Assembly: GCF_019904175.1 (NCBI RefSeq)
Contig: NZ_CP061913.1
Span: forward strand, 5,332,001 to 5,396,000
Direction: 5' to 3'
Source of the DNA: Dactylosporangium vinaceum
GTDB lineage: Bacteria > Actinomycetota > Actinomycetes > Mycobacteriales > Micromonosporaceae
DNA length: 64,000 nucleotides
Each line of letters opens with the position of its first letter. The stretch's first letter is position 1. The translations under genes and the position numbers were made by a program. This document shows, piece after piece, positions 17,671 to 25,607 of the stretch. The notes beneath the pieces were generated by a model. It had not been told where the DNA came from. It saw nothing but the letters and a program-made list of their open reading frames with translations, and searched no databases.

Positions 17671-20112
17671 ATGTCCCGCCTGTCCCGCAGGAAGTTCGTC
17701 GCCGCCGCCGGCGGCACGGTCGCCGCGCTCGCAGTCGGATCGAAGATGCTGGAGGCGTCGGCCGCGACCACCGCTGCCGTCGACCCCTATGCGCAGCAGT
17801 TCCTCGACCTGTACAACAAGATCAAGAGCTCGGCCAACGGGTACTTCAGCCCGCAGGGCGTGCCCTACCACTCGGTCGAGACCCTCATGGTCGAGGCGCC
17901 GGACCACGGTCACCAGACCACGTCCGAGGCGTTCAGCTACTGGATGTGGCTGGAGGCCGTGTACGGCCGGGTGACCGGCGACTGGGCCCCGTTCAACAAC
18001 ACCTGGGCCGCGGCCGAGAAGTACATCATCCCGACGAGCGTCGACCAGCCGTCGAACGGGTCGTACAACTCGAGCAAGCCCGCGACCTACGCGCCGGAGT
18101 TCCCGGAGACCAGCGGCTACCCCAGCCCGCTGGACAGCTCGGTGCCCGTCGGCGCCGACCCGATCGCGGCCGAGCTGCAGTCCGCCTACGGCACCGCCGA
18201 TGTCTACGGCATGCACTGGCTGCTCGACGTGGACAACGTCTACGGCTACGGCAACACGGCCGGCACCGGCGCCGAGAACGGCCCGACCGCCCCCGGCCCC
18301 GGCTACATCAACTCCTACCAGCGCGGCGCCCAGGAGTCGGTGTTCGAGACGATCCCGCAGCCGTGCACCGACCTGTTCAAGTACGGCGGCCCGAACGGCT
18401 ACCTGGACCTGTTCGTCAAGGACCAGAGCTACGCCAAGCAGTACAAGTACACCAACGCCCCGGACGCCGACGCGCGGGCGATCCAGGCCGCCTACTGGGC
18501 GTACCGGTGGGCGTCCGCGCAGGGCAAGGCGAGCGCCGTCTCCGCCTCGGTCGCCAAGGCCGCGAAGATGGGCGACTACCTGCGCTACGGCACGTTCGAC
18601 AAGTACTTCAAGCAGATCGGCAACTGCACCAGCCCGAGCAGCTGCCCGGCCGGCAGCGGCCGGAGCTCGCAGCACTACCTGCTCGGCTGGTACTACGCGT
18701 GGGGCGGCGCCGTCGCCGGCGGCGGCTGGGCGTGGCGCATCGGTGACGGTGCGGCCCACCACGGCTACCAGAACCCGGTGGCCGCGTGGGCGCTGTCGAC
18801 CGTCAGCGCGATGGCCCCGAAGTCGGCCACCGGCCGCTCCGACTGGGCGACGAGCCTCACCCGCCAGATCGAGTTCCTGCGCTGGCTGCAGTCGTCCGAG
18901 GGCGCCATCGCCGGCGGCGCGACGAACAGCTGGAACGGCCAGTACGCCCAGCCGCCGGCCGGCACCCCCACGTTCTACGGCATGGCCTACGACTGGGAGC
19001 CGGTCTACCACGACCCGCCGAGCAACAACTGGTTCGGCATGCAGGTGTGGGGCATGGAGCGCTGGGCCGAGTACTACTACCTGACCAAGGACAGCCGGGT
19101 GAAGGCGGTCCTGGACAAGTGGGTCACCTGGGCCTCGAGCAAGGTCACCGTCGGCACCGGCGGCACCTTCTCGATCCCGTCGACGCTGAGCTGGACCGGC
19201 GCCCCGGACACGTGGAACGCGTCGAGCCCGGGCGCCAACACCAACCTGCACGTCACCGTCACCGACTCCGGTCAGGACGTGGGCGTGACCGCCGCGCTCA
19301 TCAAGACCCTGCTCTACTACGCGGCCGGCACCGGCAACACCGCCGCGCAGTCGCTGGGCAAGAGCCTGCTCGACGCCCTGGCGCTGCACACGGACACCAA
19401 GGGCATCGGCATCCCGGAGACCCGGGCCGACTACAGCCGCTTCAACGACACGGTCTACGTGCCGCCGGGCTGGAGCGGCAAGATGCCCAACGGCGACACC
19501 ATCGCCCCCGGCTCGACCTTCCTGTCGATCCGGTCCTTCCTGAAGAAGGACCCGGACTTCCCGAAGGTGCAGGCGTACCTCAACGGCGGTGCCGCGCCGG
19601 TGTTCACGTACCACCGCTTCTGGGCGCAGGCCGACGTCGCCATGGCGCTGGCGCTGTACTCGGAGCTGTTCCTCGGCGGCACCACCACCAGCCCGTCGGT
19701 GTCGGCGAGCGCCTCGGCGTCGGCGTCGGCCTCGGCGTCCGCGTCCGTGTCGGCGTCGGCGTCGGTCTCGCCGTCGAGGTCCACGTCGCCCAGCCCGAGC
19801 GGCGGCGGCAGCGGGGTGACGGCCACCTACAAGATCGAGAGCGACTGGGGCGCCGGGTTCGTCGCCTCGGTCACGATCAAGAACAACGGGTCCACGCCGA
19901 TCACCGGCTGGCGCGTGAACTGGACGTGGGGTGGCAACCAGCAGATCAGCAGCAGCTGGAACGCCGGCCTCACCTCCTCGGGCCGCGCCGTCACGGCCGT
20001 GAACCTGAACTACAACGGCACCATCCCGCCCGGCGGGTCGACGAGCTTCGGCTTCCAGGGCACGTACTCCGGCACCAACGCCGTCCCGACGCTCACCGCG
20101 TCGGCCAGCTGA
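17671..20112 (+). CDS. GH48 exo-cellulase (cellobiohydrolase) with C-terminal CBM2
   Basis: The 813-residue secreted enzyme opens with a Tat signal (MSRLSRRKFVAAAGG). The GH48 catalytic domain spans about residues 40-670, with family-typical TTSEAFSYWMWLEAVYG (Glu86 is the expected acid catalyst), DVYGMHWLLDVDNVYGYG and GMAYDWEPVYHDPPSNNWF. GH48 enzymes release cellobiose from reducing ends of crystalline cellulose. A Ser-Ala linker (about 671-715) leads to a CBM2 with the surface tryptophans in DWGAGF, GWRVNWTW and SSSWNAG. AGGAGG at 17661-17666 fixes the ATG. A CebR-type operator precedes it and a strong hairpin follows. Confidence 0.97.
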   Translation: MSRLSRRKFVAAAGGTVAALAVGSKMLEASAATTAAVDPYAQQFLDLYNKIKSSANGYFSPQGVPYHSVETLMVEAPDHGHQTTSEAFSYWMWLEAVYGRVTGDWAPFNNTWAAAEKYIIPTSVDQPSNGSYNSSKPATYAPEFPETSGYPSPLDSSVPVGADPIAAELQSAYGTADVYGMHWLLDVDNVYGYGNTAGTGAENGPTAPGPGYINSYQRGAQESVFETIPQPCTDLFKYGGPNGYLDLFVKDQSYAKQYKYTNAPDADARAIQAAYWAYRWASAQGKASAVSASVAKAAKMGDYLRYGTFDKYFKQIGNCTSPSSCPAGSGRSSQHYLLGWYYAWGGAVAGGGWAWRIGDGAAHHGYQNPVAAWALSTVSAMAPKSATGRSDWATSLTRQIEFLRWLQSSEGAIAGGATNSWNGQYAQPPAGTPTFYGMAYDWEPVYHDPPSNNWFGMQVWGMERWAEYYYLTKDSRVKAVLDKWVTWASSKVTVGTGGTFSIPSTLSWTGAPDTWNASSPGANTNLHVTVTDSGQDVGVTAALIKTLLYYAAGTGNTAAQSLGKSLLDALALHTDTKGIGIPETRADYSRFNDTVYVPPGWSGKMPNGDTIAPGSTFLSIRSFLKKDPDFPKVQAYLNGGAAPVFTYHRFWAQADVAMALALYSELFLGGTTTSPSVSASASASASASASASVSASASVSPSRSTSPSPSGGGSGVTATYKIESDWGAGFVASVTIKNNGSTPITGWRVNWTWGGNQQISSSWNAGLTSSGRAVTAVNLNYNGTIPPGGSTSFGFQGTYSGTNAVPTLTASAS
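19697..19774 (+). repeat. Ser-Ala linker repeat in the GH48 gene
   Basis: Tandem tcg/gcg/gcc-type codons encode an alternating Ser-Ala(-Val) linker between the catalytic domain and CBM2. Similar tracts occur at 25219-25279 and, on the minus strand, 27450-27501. Confidence 0.8.
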
Positions 20113-20126
20113 TCACGTCACACCCT

Positions 20127-20160
20127 CCGGCCCGGTCGCAGCGCCACGCGACCGGGCCGG
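20127..20160 (+). terminator. Hairpin terminator after the GH48 gene
   Basis: Perfect 13-bp arms CCGGCCCGGTCGC (20127-20139) and GCGACCGGGCCGG (20148-20160) enclose an 8-base loop, 15 bases after the stop. No T-run follows. Confidence 0.75.
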
Positions 20161-20169
20161 TCCGCGTCC

Positions 20170-20418
20170 ACGACCCCGCGACGGGCATCGACGGTCAGGG
20201 CGGCGGACGTGCCCGCGGCGCGGCTGCCGGTCCACCACGGCCTCGGCCCGTAGCATCAGCGGGAGGTCGCGCACCGGGGTGATGCTCAGCCCGGTGTCCT
20301 CCGCGGCCTGTTCGAGCCGGGTCCGCTCGCCCGCGCGCGCCGGCCCGGACATGAGCCGGTCGCGCGGCAGCGCCGCGGCCGTCTCGGACAGGGGCGGCCG
20401 CGACAGGGCACCCGTCAT
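20170..20418 (-). pseudogene. Decayed GntR-family regulator (N-terminal remnant)
   Basis: From the ATG at 20418 about 65 codons have normal coding bias and encode a GntR winged-helix DNA-binding domain: ARAGERTRLEQAAEDTG, then LSITPVRDLPLMLRAEAVV and DRQPRRG, matching the family pattern LEQLAEELGLSxTPVREAL. The frame then loses coding character. A neighbouring frame continues as GTSAALTVDARRG, as expected after a frameshift, and the FCD effector domain is absent. It is divergent from the enoyl-CoA hydratase, which it probably once regulated. Confidence 0.65.
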
Positions 20419-20440
20419 CGCCGTCCTCAGAGGGTCTCGA

Positions 20441-21217
20441 ATGTCACATATCACCACAGCGGACAGCGGCGGCGTGCGGACGATCCGCTTCGAGCGCCCG
20501 GACCGGCGCAACGCCATGAACCTGGACATGTTCCGCGACTACTACGCGGCGCTGCTGGCCGCCGACGAGGACCCCGGGGTCCGGGCGATCGTCGTCACCG
20601 GCACCGGCGACTGGTTCTGCACCGGCGCCGACCCGGAGTCGCTGCCGGCGCTGCTCGACCCGCGCCACCGCGACCAGCTGGTGCACGAGCTCGGCTACGC
20701 CGCGCACCTGCCGGCCACCCTGACCACGCCGATCATCGCCGCGGTCAACGGCGGGGCGGCCGGGCTCGGCCTGGTCCACGCCCTCTACGCCGACGTGCGC
20801 TTCCTGGCCGCCGAGGCCCGCCTGGCCACCGCGTTCAGCCGGCTCGGCCTGATCGCCGAATACGGCAGTGCCTGGCTGCTGCCCCGGCTCGTCGGCGCCG
20901 GCCACGCCATGGACCTGCTGCTGTCCGGCCGCAAGATTGACGCCGCCGAGGCGCTGCGGATCGGGCTCGTCCAGCGCGTCCTCCCGCGCGAGCAGGTCCT
21001 GGCGGCGGCCCAAGCCTACGCCGCCGACCTGGCCGAACACTGCTCGCCGGCCTCACTTGCGGTGATCCGGCGGCAGCTGTGGTCGGGCTGGGAGACCGGT
21101 CTGGCCGACGCGGCGGCCGAGGCGGGCGCACTCATGGCCGAGTCCCTGGCCGGGCCGGACTTCGTGGAGGCCGTCACCGCCCAGGCCGAGGGCCGCGCCC
21201 CGCGGTTCGCGCCGTGA
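20441..21217 (+). CDS. Enoyl-CoA hydratase/isomerase (crotonase) family protein
   Basis: The 258-residue protein has crotonase motifs: VRTIRFERPDRRNAMNLDM, the first oxyanion-hole region DWFCTGADPESL and the second region PIIAAVNGGAAGLGLVHALYADVRF, then AFSRLGLIAEYGSAWLLPRLVG. The ADPES position indicates an acyl-CoA hydratase or isomerase; the exact substrate is unknown. I chose ATG 20441 after AGAGGG; the frame is open upstream but without coding bias. It stands alone, next to the remains of a divergent GntR gene. Confidence 0.9.
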   Translation: MSHITTADSGGVRTIRFERPDRRNAMNLDMFRDYYAALLAADEDPGVRAIVVTGTGDWFCTGADPESLPALLDPRHRDQLVHELGYAAHLPATLTTPIIAAVNGGAAGLGLVHALYADVRFLAAEARLATAFSRLGLIAEYGSAWLLPRLVGAGHAMDLLLSGRKIDAAEALRIGLVQRVLPREQVLAAAQAYAADLAEHCSPASLAVIRRQLWSGWETGLADAAAEAGALMAESLAGPDFVEAVTAQAEGRAPRFAP

Positions 21218-21457
21218 GCGACAGGCTCGATTCCGTACACTACAACGTGTCGGTGTTCGATTGCGCGGCGCGCATTCGGAATGAGGGCATAGCGTATTTG
21301 TGGTCATGAAAGTGACGGGTTTCGCTGTTCGGGTTTGCATCCGGCGGATTCGGGTTGAGACTGGCGTAGGCCCATCGCGGAACGTGGATCTCGATCGGCA
21401 TTGTTCGGGACGCGGTGGGTCGTCGGCATCCTCCATTCCGCTGACGAACGGAGACCC

Positions 21458-23368
21458 ATGTCCACACGACGGAGTGTGGTCGCGGCGGCGGCGCTGGCCA
21501 CCGTCCTCGGCTCACTCACCCTGCCCGGCAGCGCATCGGCCGCACCGGCGTCCAGCACCAGGCACGTGCAGAAGGTCGGCACCGGCTCGTACAAGGTGAC
21601 CGGCACCGGCAGCGGCGAGCCGGCCTCCATCTCGCTGGAGATCCCGAAGCAGGCCGGCCCGGACGCCAACGACTTCAGCCGCTCCGGGAGGGGCCCGTCC
21701 GGTGCCCACCGCAGCCTCGCCCCGGCCCGGGCGGCCGGCCCCGCCGGGCCCGCCGTGGCCGGTGGCGTCATCCGCAACGGGCCGCAGCTGCTCGGCGGGT
21801 TCGACGGGCTCAACCATCGGGCCCAGCGCACCGCCAACAACGGCAACCAGTTCACCCTCGAGCCGCCCGACCAGGCGCTGTGCGTCGGCAACGGCCACAT
21901 CGTGGAGGCGGTCAACGACGCCTTCCAGGTGTACAACGCGGACGGCACCGGCCAGACGGGCGTCGTCGACCTGAACACGTTCTTCGGCTACCCGCCGGTG
22001 CTCGACCGCGCGACTGGTGTCTTCGGGCCGAACCTCACCGACCCGACGTGCCTGTTCGACCCGGCCACGCACCGGTTCTTCCTGGTGGTGCTCACGCTCG
22101 AGCAGACGCCTGACGGCGACCTGACCGGCGACAACCACCTCGACATCGCGGTGGCCGCCGACCCGACCGGGACCTGGAACATCTACCGGCTCGACGTCAC
22201 CGACGACGGCACCAACGGCACCCCGGTCCACCCGAACTGCCCGTGCATCGGCGACTACCCGCACATCGGCGTCGACGCCAACGGCTTCTACGTCACCACG
22301 AACGAGTACTCGTTCTTCGGCACCGAGTACAACAGCGCACAGATCTACGCCTTCTCCAAGCGGGCCCTCGCGCGCGGCGACGCCGACGTGCTCGTCACGC
22401 AGCTCGACACGCCGGGCGCCGACCGCGGGCTGAACGGCTTCACGGTCTGGCCGGCCCAGTCGCCCGTCACGTCGGACTACGAGCGTTCGGCCGGCGGCAC
22501 GGAGTACTTCCTGTCCTCCAACGCCGCCGAGGAGGCCACCGGCACCCAGGACTACGTCTCGACAAGCATCGTCACCTGGGCGCTCACCAACACCAGATCC
22601 CTCGACAGTCCCGCGCCCCGCCTGGGCCTGAGCAACACCCGGGTGGGCGTGCAGCGGTACTCCCTGCCGCCGGCCGCCAACCAGAAGGCCGGGCCCGCAC
22701 CGCTGCGCGAATGCCTCAACGACGACCCGTGCGCCACGTTCCTGCTGGGCGCGCCCGACCCGTTCAAGCCCGAGGCGCTCTCGCCGCTGGACAGCAACGA
22801 CACCCGCATGCAGCAGGTGACCTACACCGGCGGCCGGCTCTACGGCGCGCTGGACACGGCGGTGACCGTCGGCGGCGCGTCGAAGGCGGGTATCGGCTGG
22901 TACATCGTCCGGCCGTCGCTGCGCGGCACCTCGCTGCGGGCCGACCTGACCGCCCAGGGCCAGCTCGGCCTGGCCGGCAACAACCTGACGTACCCGGCCA
23001 TCGGCGTCAACGCGGCCGGTCGGGGCGTCATGGCGTTCACCCTGGTCGGCGACGGCTACTTCCCGTCGGCGGCGTACTCGGCCTTCGACGGCCGCACCGG
23101 CGCCGGCGCGATCTACCTGGCCAAGGCCGGCCTCGGCCCGCAGGACGGCTTCAGCGGCTACAAGGCCGTCTCCGGTGACCCGCCGCGTCCCCGCTGGGGC
23201 GACTACGGCGCGACCGCCGTCGACGGCTCGAACATCTGGATGGCCAGCGAGTACATCGGCCAGACCTGCACCCTCGCCCAGTACGAGGCCACGCCCTTCG
23301 GCAGCTGCGGCGGCACCCGCACCGCGCTGGCGAACTGGGGCACCCGGATCAGCCAGGTCAAGCCGTAA
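21458..23368 (+). CDS. Secreted protein of unknown function, 636 residues
   Basis: A Sec signal peptide (MSTRRSVVAAAALATVLG to about residue 30, ending SASA-AP) is followed by a large extracellular domain with no named family I recognise. Repeating blocks such as PPDQALCVGNGHIVEAVND, DPTCLFDPATHRFFLV, CIGDYPHIGVDANGFYVT and PRPRWGDYGATAVDG look like blades of a beta-propeller. Four to six cysteines could pair. ATG 21458 has GGAGA before it. It sits among polysaccharide-degrading enzymes and ends in a strong hairpin. Confidence 0.9.
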   Translation: MSTRRSVVAAAALATVLGSLTLPGSASAAPASSTRHVQKVGTGSYKVTGTGSGEPASISLEIPKQAGPDANDFSRSGRGPSGAHRSLAPARAAGPAGPAVAGGVIRNGPQLLGGFDGLNHRAQRTANNGNQFTLEPPDQALCVGNGHIVEAVNDAFQVYNADGTGQTGVVDLNTFFGYPPVLDRATGVFGPNLTDPTCLFDPATHRFFLVVLTLEQTPDGDLTGDNHLDIAVAADPTGTWNIYRLDVTDDGTNGTPVHPNCPCIGDYPHIGVDANGFYVTTNEYSFFGTEYNSAQIYAFSKRALARGDADVLVTQLDTPGADRGLNGFTVWPAQSPVTSDYERSAGGTEYFLSSNAAEEATGTQDYVSTSIVTWALTNTRSLDSPAPRLGLSNTRVGVQRYSLPPAANQKAGPAPLRECLNDDPCATFLLGAPDPFKPEALSPLDSNDTRMQQVTYTGGRLYGALDTAVTVGGASKAGIGWYIVRPSLRGTSLRADLTAQGQLGLAGNNLTYPAIGVNAAGRGVMAFTLVGDGYFPSAAYSAFDGRTGAGAIYLAKAGLGPQDGFSGYKAVSGDPPRPRWGDYGATAVDGSNIWMASEYIGQTCTLAQYEATPFGSCGGTRTALANWGTRISQVKP

Positions 23369-23372
23369 ACCG

Positions 23373-23411
23373 GGCTCGCGCCGGGTCGCCGTCCGCGGCC
23401 CGGCGCGAGCC
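23373..23411 (+). terminator. Hairpin terminator after the 636-residue secreted protein gene
   Basis: Perfect 13-bp arms GGCTCGCGCCGGG (23373-23385) and CCCGGCGCGAGCC (23399-23411) with a 13-base loop start four bases after the stop. Confidence 0.75.
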
Positions 23412-23606
23412 GTCCTCAGCGCCGACCGTCGTCCAACCGCATCGTGATCATGGTCTGCTGCCCGGCCGCCACCGTCACCGCCAAGCCGACCGGCCGCCGG
23501 ACCGGCTCACCGCTCCTCGATGCCGGTCCCCGGTCGTGGGCGAGCGGGCGTGCCCGCCGGCGACGGTCACGAGCTCGACGCCTCGCCGGTGCCGATCCCG
23601 GCGGGC

Positions 23607-24146
23607 TCAGTCGGCGGCGGCCCGGGCGGCGATGGCCCGGGCGCAGTCCAGGGCCTCGCGGTGCGTGGTGTCCACCTCGAGGTCGTAGCGGACGCCGCGG
23701 TGCACCAGTTCGGCCTGAGACCTCGCCATGCCCGCGGCCCGGTCACCCCGGGCGACCTCCCGCGCCGCGGCGACCTCGGCGTCGCACCGGACGCCGACCC
23801 AGAGCACGCCGAGCCCGTCGAGGACCGCGGCCCAGTTCCTCTGCGTCAGGGCCCCGCCGAGGAAGACGTCGTCGATGATGACGCCGGCCCCGGCCCGCGC
23901 GGTCGCGGCGACCCCCGCCATCCACGCCGACTGGAGTCTGTCGAACGCGGGCCCGACGCGGACGCTGCCGTCGGCGCCGATCGCGACCCCGCCCTCGCCC
24001 GACGCCGTGGCGACAGGCATGGCCTCGATCAGCCGGTCGACCCCGAAGGCGAGCCACGGCACCGGCAGCACGGCCTGCAGGCATCTGACGATTCCCGACT
24101 TGCCGGAGCTGGACCCGCCGTTGAGCACGATCACCTGGACAGCCAC
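23607..24146 (-). CDS. Chloramphenicol phosphotransferase-like P-loop kinase
   Basis: The 179-residue protein matches the length of Streptomyces chloramphenicol 3-O-phosphotransferase (178). It has its P-loop VIVLNGGSSSGKSG near the N-terminus, WLAFGVDRLIEAMP, GVIIDDVFLGG and WVGVRCDAEVAAAREVARGDR followed by GMARSQAELVHRGVRYDLEVDT. ATP-dependent phosphorylation of chloramphenicol or a related alcohol is the family activity; the true substrate here is unproven. The GTG at 24146 is preferred since coding bias starts there. It is divergent from the SGNH esterase. Confidence 0.85.
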   Translation of the reverse strand: MAVQVIVLNGGSSSGKSGIVRCLQAVLPVPWLAFGVDRLIEAMPVATASGEGGVAIGADGSVRVGPAFDRLQSAWMAGVAATARAGAGVIIDDVFLGGALTQRNWAAVLDGLGVLWVGVRCDAEVAAAREVARGDRAAGMARSQAELVHRGVRYDLEVDTTHREALDCARAIAARAAAD

Positions 24147-24480
24147 GCCGCCGAGCGTAGTCGCCGGCCTCGCGGTCGAACGCTCCTGGCGCGCGGCCGC
24201 GCGGCGCTCCGGCAGCCGACCCGCGCGGTCGAAGTATCGCCGCGATGCGCGCCCCCAGGAGCCGACCCGGTGGCACCGCAATGGCGCGCAACGCTAAAAG
24301 AATGCAGAAAGTGTTATGGGCCGCCGGTCTGGGAAGTCGCCATTCCCGGCTCGGGAAAGTTACATCGCCTATTGCTCGTGGTCGATGGTAATTGAAGCTG
24401 TCACCTTGAATTGCCATTGCATTTCTGACACCGTCGGCGCCGCGCGGTCAGCGCTCACAGCTTCGCTTTCTGGAGGACCC
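24147..24480. other. 334-bp intergenic region between divergent genes
   Basis: The part near 24290-24430 is AT-richer than the genome and should hold the promoter of the SGNH esterase. It contains CGGGAAAGTTAC (24353-24364), similar to elements before the GH30 gene. No gene is evident. Confidence 0.5.
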
Positions 24481-25590
24481 ATGAAGCCTCTGCACCGACT
24501 GGCGACCGGATTGGGGCTGGCCGCCGCGCTCGCGGTGGCCGCCACGACCCTGACGATCGGGCCCGCCGGCGCCGAGTCGAACGGGGGCGTGCGGGTCATG
24601 CCGCTGGGTGACTCGATCACCGAAGGCACCCAGGTGCCGGGCGGCTACCGGATCGGCCTGTGGCAGCGCGTGAACGCCGGGGGCTACCGGGTCGACTTCG
24701 TCGGCTCGCAGTACAACGGCCCGTCGAGCCTGGGCGACCACGACCACGAGGGGCATCCCGGCTGGCGCATCGACCAGATCGACGCGAACATCACCGGCTG
24801 GCTGCGCACGTACAACCCGCACACGGTGCTGCTGCACATCGGTACGAACGACATCCTGCAGAACTCCAACGTCTCCGGTGCGCCGGGGCGGCTCTCGACG
24901 CTCATCGACCACATCACGGCCGCGGCGCCGAGCGCCGAGGTGTTCGTCGCCACGATCATCCCGCTGGGCAACGCCGGGCAGGAGTCGGCGGCGCGCACGT
25001 TCAACGCCGCGATCCCCGGGATCGTGCAGAGCCGGGCCAACGCCGGCAAGCACGTGCACCTGGTCGACATGCACGCCGCGCTGACCGCCGCCGACCTCAC
25101 CGACGGCGTCCACCCCACCGCCGCCGGCTACGACAAGATGGCCGCCACCTGGTACACCGCGCTGCGATCCGTGCCCGGCAGCATCGGCACCGCCGGAGGC
25201 TCGAGCTCCTCACCGCCCGTGTCGGCCTCCGCGTCGGCGTCAGCTTCGGCCTCCGCGTCGGCGTCGCCTTCCGCATCGGGCGGGGCGGGGGCGGCGTGCA
25301 CGGCGACGTACGCGGTCACCGGGCAGTGGCAGGGCGGCTTCCAGGTCGCGGTCACGGTGACGGCCGGCTCGGCGCCGATCTCGGCGTGGACCGTCACGTG
25401 GCAGTTCGCGAACGGCGAGTCGGTCTCCCAGGCGTGGAGCGCGACGATCACCGCGTCCGGCGCCGCGGTCACGGCCCGCAACGTCAGCTACAACGGCGCG
25501 CTCGGCGCCGGTGCGAGCGCCCAGTTCGGCTTCCTCGGCAACTCCGGCGGCACCCCGGGCTCGCCCGCGCTGCGCTGCACCGCAGCCTGA
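24481..25590 (+). CDS. Secreted SGNH/GDSL esterase with CBM2 (CE3-like)
   Basis: The 369-residue protein has a Sec signal peptide (about 1-35), an SGNH hydrolase domain with block I PLGDSITEG (Ser45), block III HIGTNDI and block V DGVHP (Asp208, His211), then a Ser-Ala linker and a C-terminal CBM2. The closest family by layout is carbohydrate esterase 3, which removes acetyl groups from xylan. GGAGG at 24472-24476 precedes the ATG. The CE1-type esterase follows 17 bases downstream, so the two are probably one operon. Confidence 0.93.
   Translation: MKPLHRLATGLGLAAALAVAATTLTIGPAGAESNGGVRVMPLGDSITEGTQVPGGYRIGLWQRVNAGGYRVDFVGSQYNGPSSLGDHDHEGHPGWRIDQIDANITGWLRTYNPHTVLLHIGTNDILQNSNVSGAPGRLSTLIDHITAAAPSAEVFVATIIPLGNAGQESAARTFNAAIPGIVQSRANAGKHVHLVDMHAALTAADLTDGVHPTAAGYDKMAATWYTALRSVPGSIGTAGGSSSSPPVSASASASASASASASPSASGGAGAACTATYAVTGQWQGGFQVAVTVTAGSAPISAWTVTWQFANGESVSQAWSATITASGAAVTARNVSYNGALGAGASAQFGFLGNSGGTPGSPALRCTAA
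25219..25279 (+). repeat. Ser-Ala linker repeat in the SGNH esterase gene
   Basis: Codons alternate Ser and Ala between the esterase and CBM2 modules, as in the GH48 and GH30 genes. Confidence 0.8.
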
Positions 25591-25607
25591 TCACGAAGGA
25601 CGGATCC

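Noticed and set aside
19697..19774. Tandem codon repeat in GH48 as a possible mobile or CRISPR-like repeat
   Set aside because: It is a coding Ser-Ala linker, in frame and between two domains.
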